From JBCCGG01 sp039029395 (GTDB lineage Bacteria > Pseudomonadota > Alphaproteobacteria > Kiloniellales > JAKSDN01), in the NCBI GenBank assembly GCA_039029395.1, contig JBCCGG010000035.1, forward strand, positions 1-64,000: a stretch of 64,000 nucleotides of DNA. The letters run 5' to 3'. Position 1 is the first letter of the stretch, and each line of letters begins with the position of its first letter. Positions 30,964-40,036 of the stretch are shown here, piece by piece. The translations under genes were made by a program, and so were the position numbers. The notes under the pieces were generated by a model that worked only from the letters and a program-made list of their open reading frames with translations, was not told where the DNA came from and did no database searches.

Positions 30964-31470
30964 GTGGCGGAAGGACCCGTGACACGAACTCTCCTTGCTT
31001 TCCTCCTGGTCATCGGCCTGGCCGGTCCGGCCTGGGCTGTTGACGCCGTCGGCATCGACGAATCGGCCCAGTCCGCCGCCATCTCAGGGCCAAGCGAAGC
31101 GCGGACTGCGGCCCGGGAGGCCTGGCCTTGGCGGCGCGGCATGACCTGGATGGCGCCCAGGGCCGACCAGGTGATCAAGCCGTTTCGCGTCAGCCTGGCG
31201 GCCAAGGCCTATTTTCTGCCCGCCGACGTTTTCTTCGTCGGCAGCCAGAGCGCCGCGCGGGCGCTCGGCCTAAAGCGGGCTCTGGGCGCGCTCCAGAGCC
31301 TGCGGCCCAATGGTAATGACCTGGGATTGGGCATCCTTGCCGGCCTGGTCTGGGCGGTCGTGCTGCGCTTTCTGCCGAATTTGCTGGGATCTCTTTATTC
31401 CTTCACCAAGCAGCTCGCCTGGGTCCTGTTCCGCTTGGGCAAGGCGCCCCAGGACCGCCGCAGCGTTTGA
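30964..31470 (+). CDS. Exported, membrane-associated hypothetical protein
   Basis: This 168-residue protein has a signal peptide (TLLAFLLVIGLAGPAWA), a Trp/Arg segment (REAWPWRRGMTW) and a C-terminal hydrophobic helix (LGLGILAGLVWAVVLRFLP, about 118-138). Two GTG starts are possible (30964 after GGAGG, or 30979 after GGAAGGA); both keep the signal. No known domain was recognised. It is a single gene, followed tail-to-tail by the ParDE pair. Confidence 0.6.
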   Translation: MAEGPVTRTLLAFLLVIGLAGPAWAVDAVGIDESAQSAAISGPSEARTAAREAWPWRRGMTWMAPRADQVIKPFRVSLAAKAYFLPADVFFVGSQSAARALGLKRALGALQSLRPNGNDLGLGILAGLVWAVVLRFLPNLLGSLYSFTKQLAWVLFRLGKAPQDRRSV

Positions 31471-31488
31471 GTCTGCGGATGACGGTCT

Positions 31489-31776
31489 TCAGAGGTGTCT
31501 TGTAAGATCCCTTTCGTTACGCAAAATGCGGACGATCAAGATGCCATCGTCATCGAATAGATAGATAATGCGATGCTTGGCAGAATGGAAAATGCGCACC
31601 GGTGGAACTAGCTCCCTACGCTCCGGTGCGATGCGGGGATTGTCGCCTATGATGTCAATCGCGCGCCGTAGGTCCTGTTCATAACGGTCAGCCTGGTCTT
31701 GGCCGAAGTTCATGACACCATAAAGATAAGACTCAATCAGATCGCCTTCAGCCCGTTCAGTGAACCTAATCTTCAT
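31489..31776 (-). CDS. parE: ParE-family toxin
   Basis: This 95-residue protein of the RelE/ParE superfamily starts MKIRFTERAEGDLIESYLYG and has the DNPRIAPERRELVPPVR segment and an RIFHSAKHRIIYLFDDDG strand pair, the usual ParE layout. ParE toxins poison DNA gyrase; RelE-type catalytic residues are not obvious. It is encoded just after the antitoxin with an 11-bp overlap. Confidence 0.85.
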   Translation of the reverse strand: MKIRFTERAEGDLIESYLYGVMNFGQDQADRYEQDLRRAIDIIGDNPRIAPERRELVPPVRIFHSAKHRIIYLFDDDGILIVRILRNERDLTRHL

Positions 31777-32023
31777 GCTTTAGAGGCTGTGTCGCACGCG
31801 CTCGGGCTTCGGCCAGAATCTCGTCGAGCGACCGCGGACTGATGCCGCTGGCCAATCCTTCGTCGATCGCGGCTTGAATGGCCTTCACACCGGCCTGGCT
31901 ATCTTGGTCCCGGCGGATCAAGTCACGAATGTAGTCGCTGGCAGTCGAATAGCGCCCTTGCTCGACCTGAGCTTCGCACCAGGCCTTCATGGGATCGGGG
32001 AGCGAAACGTTCATCTGTGCCAT
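31766..32023 (-). CDS. parD: ParD-family antitoxin
   Basis: This 85-residue antitoxin has a ribbon-helix-helix start (MAQMNVSLPDPMKAWCEAQV) followed by GRYSTASDYIRDLIRRDQ, and a C-terminal acidic tail that wraps the toxin. The ATG at 32023 has AAGGA at the right distance; a longer frame upstream is unlikely. Expect autoregulation through the upstream region. It overlaps the toxin start by 11 bp. Confidence 0.87.
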   Translation of the reverse strand: MAQMNVSLPDPMKAWCEAQVEQGRYSTASDYIRDLIRRDQDSQAGVKAIQAAIDEGLASGISPRSLDEILAEARARATQPLKHED

Positions 32024-32122
32024 GCGCGATCCTTTCATGAGAAGAGTATTGCAGGTTATATAGATATTTGTCAAATTTTGACAACATCCTGCGGGCGGTT
32101 TACAACCCTCAGTTTAGCAGTG

Positions 32123-33259
32123 CTACGGACTGCCTTCGTCCTCCGATTCCAGGAACCGCCGCTCGCCGGCGATGCGGCCGAGAGCGTGGCGGTCCAGGGC
32201 GACCGACTTGATCAGCGCGAAAACCTCCTTGCCGGGCGCCAGCTGGAGCTTCTGGCAAGAGAGGTTGGTGATGCGCGCCCAGAGCGGCGTGCCGCCCAGG
32301 TCCAGCAGCACATCGACCAAGGGGCCTTGCTCGCCGCCGAGCTCGGTGACACGGCCTTTGAGCACGTTAAGGAAACTGGAGTCCTTTGGCGCACTCAGCG
32401 CTAAAGCCACATCGCGCGCTCGGATACGCACCCGAAGCTTGGTGCCGAGCGGCACGGCCAGGCGCGGCACGCGCAGGCGGCCGCCTGGAAAGGCCAGATC
32501 GCTCAGGCCGAACACCCGGTCGTGTCCGGCCAGGCGCGCCGGGATCACGGCGCCCGCCTCGTGCCGGCCGGTCAGCGGCCTGAGATCGAGCCTGCTGGTC
32601 AGCTCGTCGATCGGACCGACCGCGGCGACCCGCCCGTCGGACATCAGGACCAGCGTGTCGGCCAGGCGCACCAGCTCGTCCATGGCGTGGCTGACATAGA
32701 CCATCGGGATCTCCAGCTCGTCGCGCAGACGCTCGATAAAGGGCAGGATTTCCTCCTTGCGCGGCTGGTCGAGCGCGGCCAGGGGTTCGTCCATAAGGAG
32801 CAGGCGCGGATTGGCCAAGAGCGCGCGGCCGAGCGCGACACGCTGCTTCTCGCCACCGGACAGATCGGCCGGCCGGCGCCCGAGGAGACCTTCGAGTCCA
32901 AGCAAAGCAACAATCTGGTCAAGCCCGATCGGCCGGGCGTCCGGTGCGGCGCGCTTGTAGCCGTAGGTCAGGTTCGCGCGCACCGTCATGTGGGGAAACA
33001 ATCGCCCCTCCTGAAAGACGTAGCCTAGACGGCGCCGCTCCGGCGGCAGGTGACGGCCGCTGGCGCCGTCGTAGAGGACCTCGCCGTCCAGCGCGACGCG
33101 CCCGCTGTCCGGGCGAATCAGTCCCGCCAGGATGTTGACTAAGGTGGTCTTGCCGGCGCCCGAACGGCCGAACAGGGCGACGATGCCGCTGGTCTCGCAA
33201 GCGAGCTCCACGTCGAGGGCGAAGGCGGCGAGCCGCTTCTTGACCACCAGCTCGAGCAT
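32123..33259 (-). CDS. modC: Molybdate ABC transporter ATP-binding protein
   Basis: This 378-residue ATPase drives molybdate import. It has Walker A GRSGAGKT (about 31-38), Q-loop FQEGRLFPHMTV, signature LSGGEKQRVALGRALL, Walker B LLLMDEPLAALD and a C-terminal MOP/TOBE domain (about 300-378) for oxyanion sensing. It lies 4 bp after modB and is the last gene of a tightly packed leftward run from metC. Confidence 0.93.
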   Translation of the reverse strand: MLELVVKKRLAAFALDVELACETSGIVALFGRSGAGKTTLVNILAGLIRPDSGRVALDGEVLYDGASGRHLPPERRRLGYVFQEGRLFPHMTVRANLTYGYKRAAPDARPIGLDQIVALLGLEGLLGRRPADLSGGEKQRVALGRALLANPRLLLMDEPLAALDQPRKEEILPFIERLRDELEIPMVYVSHAMDELVRLADTLVLMSDGRVAAVGPIDELTSRLDLRPLTGRHEAGAVIPARLAGHDRVFGLSDLAFPGGRLRVPRLAVPLGTKLRVRIRARDVALALSAPKDSSFLNVLKGRVTELGGEQGPLVDVLLDLGGTPLWARITNLSCQKLQLAPGKEVFALIKSVALDRHALGRIAGERRFLESEDEGSP

Positions 33260-33263
33260 GGAC

Positions 33264-33956
33264 CTAGCCTTCCAGGCGGCGCTTGATGCGCCGGGCCAAA
33301 AGCTCGGAGGCGGCCAGTGCGGCCAACGCCAGGACCACGGCGATCACGGTTAAGCGCAGGGCGCCGGCTTCGCCGTCCGGGCTTTGGATCAGACTGTAAA
33401 GGGCGAGCGGCAGGGTACGAGTCTCGCCCGGAATGTTGGAAACGAAGGTGATGGTCGCACCGAATTCGCCGAGCGAGCGGGCGAAGCCCAGGATTGCCGC
33501 GGTCAAGAGGCCCGGCCACATGAGCGGTAGGGTGATCGTGACGAAGACCGACAGTCGCCCGGCGCCGAGCGTGCGCGCGGCCGATTCAAGCTTGCGGTCG
33601 ACCGCCTCGAGCGACAGGCGCATGGCGCGCACCATAAGCGGAAAGGCCATGACCGCCGCGGCCAGCGCCGCGCCCTTCCAGTTGAAAGCCAGGGTGATGC
33701 CCAAGTGGTCGTAGAGCCAGGCACCAAGCGGGCCCTGACGACCGAACAGCAGCAGCAGCAGATAGCCGACAACCACCGGGGGCACGACCAGGGGCAGGTG
33801 GACCAGGCCGTCGAGCAAAATCTTGCCGGCAAAGTCCCGGCGTGCCAGCAGCCAGGCGATGAAGAGGCCGAACGGCAGACTGACTACCACGCTGAGCGTC
33901 GCGACCCGGAGGCTGAGCAGCAAGGCCTCCCACTCCAAGGGAGTCAGCTCGAGCAT
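33264..33956 (-). CDS. modB: Molybdate ABC transporter permease
   Basis: This 230-residue inner-membrane permease has about five to six TM helices and the EAA coupling motif (LESAARTLGAGRLSVFVTITLP, split by the loop Gly). The segment GFARSLGEFGATITFVSNIPG is typical of ModB. It sits 6 bp after modA and 4 bp before modC. Confidence 0.93.
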   Translation of the reverse strand: MLELTPLEWEALLLSLRVATLSVVVSLPFGLFIAWLLARRDFAGKILLDGLVHLPLVVPPVVVGYLLLLLFGRQGPLGAWLYDHLGITLAFNWKGAALAAAVMAFPLMVRAMRLSLEAVDRKLESAARTLGAGRLSVFVTITLPLMWPGLLTAAILGFARSLGEFGATITFVSNIPGETRTLPLALYSLIQSPDGEAGALRLTVIAVVLALAALAASELLARRIKRRLEG

Positions 33957-33962
33957 AGCCGA

Positions 33963-34736
33963 CTAGCCGCCGTTCGCGAGTGGCTGAAACCCAGCCTCGG
34001 CGAAGACGGCCCGGGCCTTGGGTCCGCTTAGGAAGTCGTAGGCCCGCCGCACCGCCGCACTGTCTCGGCCGGCGACGATCGCCAAGGGATAGCGGATCGG
34101 CGGATGTAGCTGGGACGGCACCAGACCAAGGGTCACCACGTCCCCTCGGCCCTGGGCATCGGAACGGTACACGATCGCGGCCCCGACTTCTTTGCGTTCC
34201 ACCAGGGCCAAGGCCGCGCGGACGTTGGCGGTGCGCGCGCTGCTCGGCGCCAGGTCTGGCCATACACCGAGCGTCTCAAGGGCGGCCTTGGCGTAGATTC
34301 CCGCCGGCACGTGGTCGGGATCGCCGAGCGCCAGACGGCCGAGCGCCAACAGAGATTGGGGACGGCTCCAATCGAACGGCGGCGCCGCGGCGCCGTTTGC
34401 CGGGGCGATCAGGGCCAGTCGATTGCCGAGCAGGTTGCGCCGGCTGCCAGGCGCCAGAAGATCGCGCCTTGCGAGGTAGTCCATCCAATCTTCGCTGGCC
34501 GCCAGGAAGAGGTCTGCCGGCGCGCCGGCGGCGATCTGCTTGGCCAAGGTCGAGGTCGCGGCGAACACCAGGCGTAGGCCGATCTCCTCGTCTTCACCTT
34601 GCTCGAATCGTTCTGCGAGCTTGCTCAGGGCAGGCTGGGTGCTGGCGGCCGCGAAGATCGTGACCTGCTGCTGACCGGCGGCGGCCGTGGGTCCCCACAG
34701 CAGGAGCGTCAGGATCAGCAGACCGCGCCAGATCAT
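33963..34736 (-). CDS. modA: Molybdate periplasmic binding protein
   Basis: This 257-residue protein has a signal peptide (LLILTLLLWGPTAAAG) and the ModA patterns VTIFAAASTQPALSKLA, FAATSTLAKQIAAGAPADLF and GDPDHVPAGIYAKAAL. It binds molybdate or tungstate for ModBC. Its ATG overlaps the hisI stop, so its translation is coupled to a histidine-biosynthesis gene. No ModE gene or obvious Mo-box was seen nearby. Confidence 0.92.
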   Translation of the reverse strand: MIWRGLLILTLLLWGPTAAAGQQQVTIFAAASTQPALSKLAERFEQGEDEEIGLRLVFAATSTLAKQIAAGAPADLFLAASEDWMDYLARRDLLAPGSRRNLLGNRLALIAPANGAAAPPFDWSRPQSLLALGRLALGDPDHVPAGIYAKAALETLGVWPDLAPSSARTANVRAALALVERKEVGAAIVYRSDAQGRGDVVTLGLVPSQLHPPIRYPLAIVAGRDSAAVRRAYDFLSGPKARAVFAEAGFQPLANGG

Positions 34737-35122
34737 CGGTAAAGTGTCTCAGGATCGATCTCGACCGCTTGGCGCTCGACCAGCGAGCCGTCCTCGAGCG
34801 CCAGGTAAAAGCAGCTGCGCCGGCCGGTGTGGCAGGCGACGCCGGTCTGCTCGACCATCAACAGCAGCGTGTCGCCATCGCAGTCGATGCGCAGCTCGAC
34901 CAAGCGCTGGACCTGGCCCGAGGTTTCGCCCTTGCGCCACAGCTTGCCGCGCGAGCGCGACCAGTAGCAGACCTGGCCGGTGGCCAGAGTTTCGGCGATA
35001 GACTCCCGGTTCATCCAGGCCAGCATCAGCACCTCGCCGGTATCGTGCTGCTGGGCAATCGCGGGGACCAGGCCCTGGTCGTTGGTTGCCAACGCGGCAT
35101 CCAGCTCTGGGGGCAAGGTCAT
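34733..35122 (-). CDS. hisI: Phosphoribosyl-AMP cyclohydrolase
   Basis: This 129-residue enzyme opens the adenine ring of PR-AMP in histidine biosynthesis (third step). The metal-site signature is intact: RIDCDGDTLLLMVEQTG followed by VACHTGRRSCFY, with three Cys binding Zn. It is a HisI-only protein with no HisE domain. It overlaps metC upstream and modA downstream by 4 bases each, an odd operon position. Confidence 0.95.
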   Translation of the reverse strand: MTLPPELDAALATNDQGLVPAIAQQHDTGEVLMLAWMNRESIAETLATGQVCYWSRSRGKLWRKGETSGQVQRLVELRIDCDGDTLLLMVEQTGVACHTGRRSCFYLALEDGSLVERQAVEIDPETLYR

Positions 35123-36318
35123 GGCGCGTCTCCCGAGGCCCGGTTGAGGCGCGCGAAGCCGGCCTCCAAATCGGCGATCAGGTCATCCAGGTCTTCCAAG
35201 CCGGCGTGAACCCTCAGAGTCGGTCCGGGCGCCTGCCAGGCACTGGCGGTGCGGGCGTTTTCCGGATAGGTCGCGATCAGCAGGCTTTCGAAGCCGCCCC
35301 AGGAGGAGCCGATGCCGAAGAGGTCCATGCCCTCCAGCATTTCGGCGAGCGCGTCCTTGGGGTAGGGGCGGGCGAGCACCACGCCGAACAGGCCCGAGGC
35401 GCCCGAGAAGTCCCGGCGCCACAAGGCGTGGCCCGGATCGTCGGGCAACGCGGGATGCAGCACCCGGTCGACCTCGGGCCGGTCATTCAGCCAGGCGGCC
35501 AGCTTGAGCCCGGTGTCCTGATGGCGCGCCAAGCGGACCGACAGGGTGCGCAAGCCGCGCAAGGCAAGGTAGACGTCGTCGGGCGCCGCGCACTGGCCCA
35601 GCTCGTAGGCGGTGCGGCGGACCAAGGGCGCGCAATCCTCGTTCGCGGTGATCAGGCCGATCATGGCGTCCGCATGGCCGGAGAGATACTTGGTGCCGGC
35701 CTGGATCGAAATGTCGGCGCCCAAGGCCAGGGGCTTGCAGTAAAGAATCGCCGACCAGGTGCTGTCGAGCAGGACTTTGACGCCCCGCTCGTGGGCTACT
35801 TCTGCCAGAGCCGGCAGGTCCTGGACCTCGAAGGTTCCGGAACCCGGCGATTCCAGAAAGATCAGACAGGTCTTTTCGGTGATCAGCTCGCCAATCGCCG
35901 GGCCTATTGCCGGATCGTAGTAGGTGGTGGCGACCCCCATTCGTGCCAGAATCCCGTCGCAAAAGCGCCGGGTCGGCAAGTAGACGTTGTCGCTGACCAA
36001 AATGTGATCGCCGGCCGCGACGAAGCTCAACAGCGCGGTCGCCACCGCCGCGAGGCCCGACGAGAGCGAGACGGTGTCGTGGCCCCCCTCGAGAGTCGCG
36101 ACCGCGTCCTCCAGGGCTTGGGTGGTCGGCGTGCCGAAGCGGCCGTAGACCACCGCGCCCTTCTGATAGCGTCGGCCCGGTTCCTCGTAGAGCGCCAGGC
36201 TGTCGGCCAGAATGGTCGAGGCGTGGTAAACTGGCGGGTTAACTGCGCCGTCGAAACGTCCCGGGTCGCGGCCCAAATGGGCCAGCTGGGTGTCGGCGGC
36301 CAAAGTGCGCTGCTTCAT
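35119..36318 (-). CDS. metC: Cystathionine beta-lyase
   Basis: This 399-residue PLP enzyme splits cystathionine to homocysteine in methionine synthesis. It has VVYGRFGTPTTQALEDAVA, LSSGLAAVATAL, D in VLLDSTWSAILY and lysine in SIQAGTKYLSGHADAMIG, a MetC-type motif. It leads the metC-hisI-modABC run, divergent from aapJ by 262 bp. It differs clearly from the PLP enzyme at 19727-20926. Confidence 0.9.
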   Translation of the reverse strand: MKQRTLAADTQLAHLGRDPGRFDGAVNPPVYHASTILADSLALYEEPGRRYQKGAVVYGRFGTPTTQALEDAVATLEGGHDTVSLSSGLAAVATALLSFVAAGDHILVSDNVYLPTRRFCDGILARMGVATTYYDPAIGPAIGELITEKTCLIFLESPGSGTFEVQDLPALAEVAHERGVKVLLDSTWSAILYCKPLALGADISIQAGTKYLSGHADAMIGLITANEDCAPLVRRTAYELGQCAAPDDVYLALRGLRTLSVRLARHQDTGLKLAAWLNDRPEVDRVLHPALPDDPGHALWRRDFSGASGLFGVVLARPYPKDALAEMLEGMDLFGIGSSWGGFESLLIATYPENARTASAWQAPGPTLRVHAGLEDLDDLIADLEAGFARLNRASGDAP

Positions 36319-36580
36319 GACGGCACCATCCTCGCCTGCGCTCTATCGTCTTGCGGATGCAAGCCTTATGCCAGTCTGGCGGGGCGGAAGAAAGGGTCTC
36401 ATCGGGATAGTGATGCCTGCTATCAAATGTGGTATTTCTAGCCCAAGGCTCGCGTGGCACCCCGCTGTTGCCTTTTTATGCCTAATGTTACATGTTTTAT
36501 GTTGAGAGGTGCGGTGCAGGTTGTTTTGTACTGTGCGCTCACGAAACAAAAACCAAGACCAGCAGGGAAGGTACACTCCT

Positions 36581-37600
36581 ATGAAATATGTCAAAATTCT
36601 TGCGGCTGCCGCGTCAGTAAGCTTGCTGGCGACCGCCGGTGCGTCCGCTGCGACCCTTGACGACGTCAAGGCTAAGGGTTTCGTCCAGTGCGGCGTGTCG
36701 ACCGGCGTGGCGGGCTTCGCCTTTACCGACGACGCGGGCAACTGGATCGGCTTCGATCCGGCGGTCTGCCAAGCGGTTGCCGCGGCGATCTTCGGCGACA
36801 GCTCCAAGGTCAAGTACACGCCGACCACCGGCAAGACGCGCTTCGAGGCGCTGAAGTCCGGCGAGATCGACATGCTGGCGCGCAACACGACCTGGACCTA
36901 CAGCCGTGATGCCGACCTCAAGCTCACCTTCGTTGGCGTCAACTACTACGACGGCCAGGGCTTCATGGTGCCCAAGGCGCTTGGCGTCACGAGCGCGACG
37001 GAGCTGGACGGCGCCTCCGTGTGCATCCAGACCGGCACCACCACCGAGCTCAACCTGGCGGACTACTTCCGCGCCAACAACATGAGCTACGAGCCGGTGC
37101 CGATCGAGACCAACGCGGAAGCCCGCCAGAACTATCTGGCCGGCCGCTGCGACGTCTACACCACGGACGCCTCCGGCCTGGCGGCGACCCGCGCCACCTT
37201 CGAGGCCCCGGGCGACCACGTGCTGCTTCCCGAGATCATCTCGAAAGAACCGCTGGGTCCGCTGGTGCGCCACGGCGACGACCAGTGGGGCGACATCGTG
37301 CGCTGGGTCTTGAACGTCATGATCATTGCCGAAGAGCTCGGCATTACGTCAGAGAACGTTGCGGACATGGCCAAGAGCACCAACAACCCAGAGGTCGCGC
37401 GGATCCTCGGTGCGGAAGGCAACTATGGCGACATGGTCGGCCTGCCGAACGACTGGGCGGTTCATGCGATCGGCCAGGTTGGCAACTACGGCGAAGTGTT
37501 CGAGGAGTACATTGGCTCGAACACCCCGATCGGCCTCGAGCGTGGTCTGAACGCTCTGTGGACCGACGGCGGCATCCTCTACGCACCGCCGTACCGTTAA
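36581..37600 (+). CDS. aapJ: General L-amino-acid ABC transporter binding protein
   Basis: This 339-residue periplasmic protein has a Sec signal (ILAAAASVSLLATAGASAA) and a mature start TLDDVKAKGFVQCGVSTGVA. GFAFTDDAGNWIGFDPAVCQ and SGEIDMLARNTTWTYSRD follow, the AapJ/BztA pattern of broad-range amino-acid binding. The ATG at 36581 has AGGGAAGG upstream. It heads the aapJQMP operon, and a strong hairpin follows it. Confidence 0.95.
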   Translation: MKYVKILAAAASVSLLATAGASAATLDDVKAKGFVQCGVSTGVAGFAFTDDAGNWIGFDPAVCQAVAAAIFGDSSKVKYTPTTGKTRFEALKSGEIDMLARNTTWTYSRDADLKLTFVGVNYYDGQGFMVPKALGVTSATELDGASVCIQTGTTTELNLADYFRANNMSYEPVPIETNAEARQNYLAGRCDVYTTDASGLAATRATFEAPGDHVLLPEIISKEPLGPLVRHGDDQWGDIVRWVLNVMIIAEELGITSENVADMAKSTNNPEVARILGAEGNYGDMVGLPNDWAVHAIGQVGNYGEVFEEYIGSNTPIGLERGLNALWTDGGILYAPPYR

Positions 37601-37621
37601 TCGGAGCGTCGCATTTGGAGA

Positions 37622-37649
37622 GGCGCCGGGCCTAGGGCAGCCCGGCGCC
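37622..37649 (+). terminator. GC hairpin after aapJ (partial terminator or mRNA stabiliser)
   Basis: GGCGCCGGGC (37622-37631) and GCCCGGCGCC (37640-37649) pair perfectly around an 8-base loop, with GGAGA / TCTCC extending the stem. No T-run follows. Such structures between binding-protein and permease genes usually keep the upstream mRNA abundant and lower expression downstream. Confidence 0.65.
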
Positions 37650-37701
37650 GCTCTCCCCATTTCGTGGGGACGCGACCAAATCCGAGCAAAACGGGAGGGG
37701 C

Positions 37702-38895
37702 ATGATGGCTGCGGTAGAATACCAAGAGCCGGGTTTTCGGATTTCGCAGATCTGGAGCGACAAACGCTCTAGAGGCGTGGTTATTCAGATCATTGCGCTG
37801 GCGGCGCTGTTCGGCTTCCTAGCGTTCATCGTCAACAATACCATAAACAATTTGGACCAGCTGGGCGTCGAGACCGGCTATGGCTTCCTGTGGGAGCCGG
37901 CCAACTACGACATCAACCAGCGGCTGATCGAGTACGATTCGCGAAGTCCGCATATTCGGGCAACCGTCGTCGGTATCCTGAACACGGTGCTGGTGGCGTT
38001 CTCCGGTATCGTGATGGCGACGATCTTGGGATTCATCGCCGGTGTGCTCCGGCTATCCCACAACTTCCTGATCAACCGGATCGTCTACTGTTACGTTGAG
38101 ATAACCCGAAACGTGCCGCTGCTGCTTCAGATTCTGCTGTGGTACGGCATCATCGTTCACACCCTTCCGGTTCCCAAGAAAGCGCTCGAGCCCATGTCGG
38201 GCGTTTTTGTTTCCAATCGCGGCTTTGCCATTCCCCGGCCCGAGTTCGAGCCGGCCTTCTGGGCGGTCTTTATCGCCTTCGTGGTCGCCGTGGTCGGTGC
38301 CATCGTGTTCAAGAGTTGGGCCAAGAAAAACCAGGAGGCGACCGGGAAGATCTATCCGGTTTTCACGATCAACACGGCGGCCATCATAGGCCTGCCGGTG
38401 ATCGTTTTTTTTCTCGCCGGCATGCCGGCGACCTTGGACTTCCCGGCGCTTAAGGGCTTCAACTTCAAGGGCGGCGTCACGGTGCGGCCCGAGTTCATGG
38501 CGCTCTGGTTCGCGCTCTCGGTCTACACTGCCTCCTTTATCGCGGAGATCGTGCGCGCCGGCATCCAGTCGGTCAGTCACGGCCAAACCGAGGCCTCCTA
38601 TGCGCTCGGCATCAAGGCCAACTGGACCATGCGGCTGGTCATCCTGCCCCAGGCGCTTCGGGTCATCATCCCGCCGTTGATCAGCCAGTACCTGAACCTG
38701 ACCAAGAACTCCTCCTTGGCGATCGCGGTCGGCTATATGGACATCGTGGCGACGATCGGCGGGATCTCGCTCAACCAGACCGGACGGGCGCTGGAGTGCA
38801 TGTCGATCGTGCTCAGCCTCTATCTGGCCTTCTCCTTGTTCATCTCGCTGATCATGAACTGGTACAACAAGCGCGTTGCGCTTGTGGAACGGTGA
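37702..38895 (+). CDS. aapQ: General L-amino-acid ABC transporter permease
   Basis: This 397-residue permease has an N-terminal TM, a long periplasmic insert and a C-terminal His/Glu/Gln-type permease domain. ETEASYALGIKANWTMRLVI-type EAA coupling follows SFIAEIVRAGIQSVSHGQ, then PPLISQYLNLTKNSSLAIAV. The length and split layout match AapQ. It follows the hairpin and precedes aapM by 7 bp. Confidence 0.95.
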   Translation: MMAAVEYQEPGFRISQIWSDKRSRGVVIQIIALAALFGFLAFIVNNTINNLDQLGVETGYGFLWEPANYDINQRLIEYDSRSPHIRATVVGILNTVLVAFSGIVMATILGFIAGVLRLSHNFLINRIVYCYVEITRNVPLLLQILLWYGIIVHTLPVPKKALEPMSGVFVSNRGFAIPRPEFEPAFWAVFIAFVVAVVGAIVFKSWAKKNQEATGKIYPVFTINTAAIIGLPVIVFFLAGMPATLDFPALKGFNFKGGVTVRPEFMALWFALSVYTASFIAEIVRAGIQSVSHGQTEASYALGIKANWTMRLVILPQALRVIIPPLISQYLNLTKNSSLAIAVGYMDIVATIGGISLNQTGRALECMSIVLSLYLAFSLFISLIMNWYNKRVALVER

Positions 38896-38902
38896 TAGAG
38901 CC

Positions 38903-40024
38903 ATGACAGACGAAGCGCAAAAAACCACCTACGCCCCCGGGACACATCCCGACCTGCCGCCGCCCTTGGCGAGCACTGGGGCGATTCGCTGGGTGAGGGA
39001 AAACCTCTTCTCCTCGCCCACCAACATCGTGCTGACCGTCCTCAGCCTCTATCTGCTCTATGTGATCATCCCGCCACTCTTGAACTGGGCGGTCTTCGAC
39101 GCGGTGGTCGACGCGACCTCGCGCAACGAATGCTGGGAGAAGGGCAGCGGCGCCTGCTGGGCCGTGGTCGTCATTCGCTTTGACCAGTTCATGTACGGCT
39201 TCTATCCGGTTGACCTGCGCTGGCGCGTGGACCTTGCCTTTGTCTTGCTGATCTTTGCCTTGGTGCCGGTGTTGTTCGACAACGTGCCCTATCGCAAGAT
39301 TGGCCTGATGTACTCGCTGATCTATCCGGTCATCGCCTACTTCCTGCTGTGGGGCGGGCTCGGGCTCGAGCACGTGGAATCGGCCAAGTTCGGCGGCTTC
39401 ATGCTGACCGTCACGATCGGCGTCGCGGGCATCGTGTTGTCCCTACCGCTCGGTATCTTGTTGGCGCTCGGTCGAAGATCGGACTTGATGGTGCTCAGGG
39501 TAATCTGTGTCTGCTTCATCGAGTTCATCCGCGGCGTGCCGCTGATTACCTTGTTGTTTGTCGCCTCGACCCTGCTCAACTACTTCTTGCCGCCGGGCAC
39601 CTACTTCGACCTCTTGCTTCGGGTCATGATCATGGTGGTGCTGTTCTCCGCGGCCTATATCGCGGAGGTCGTGCGCGGCGGTCTGGCGGCGATTCCCAAG
39701 GGCCAGTTCGAGGCAGCCCAAGCGCTCGGTCTTTCCTATTGGAAGATGATGGGGCTGATCGTGCTGCCCCAGGCGCTCAAGATCTCGATCCCGGGTATCG
39801 TCAACTCCTTCATCGGTCTCTACAAGGACACGACCCTGGTGGTGATCATCGGCCTGCTCGACCCGATTGGCCTAAGCCAAGCGGTGCTCGCCGATTCCAA
39901 GTGGCAGGGTCTCTCGACCGAGATCTACGTCTTCATCGCGGTCTTCTTCTTCATCTCCTGCTTCGCCATGTCGCGCTACAGCATCTATCTGGAGAAGAAG
40001 CTCCACACCGGTCACAAGCGTTAG
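38903..40024 (+). CDS. aapM: General L-amino-acid ABC transporter permease
   Basis: This 373-residue partner of AapQ has several TM helices and the C-terminal coupling loop GGLAAIPKGQFEAAQALGLS, then IVNSFIGLYKDTTLVVIIGL. The ATG at 38903 follows GGTGATAGAG. AapM-type size and order are conserved. The aapP gene follows 12 bp after the stop. Confidence 0.95.
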   Translation: MTDEAQKTTYAPGTHPDLPPPLASTGAIRWVRENLFSSPTNIVLTVLSLYLLYVIIPPLLNWAVFDAVVDATSRNECWEKGSGACWAVVVIRFDQFMYGFYPVDLRWRVDLAFVLLIFALVPVLFDNVPYRKIGLMYSLIYPVIAYFLLWGGLGLEHVESAKFGGFMLTVTIGVAGIVLSLPLGILLALGRRSDLMVLRVICVCFIEFIRGVPLITLLFVASTLLNYFLPPGTYFDLLLRVMIMVVLFSAAYIAEVVRGGLAAIPKGQFEAAQALGLSYWKMMGLIVLPQALKISIPGIVNSFIGLYKDTTLVVIIGLLDPIGLSQAVLADSKWQGLSTEIYVFIAVFFFISCFAMSRYSIYLEKKLHTGHKR

Positions 40025-40036
40025 GGGCACATCGTC

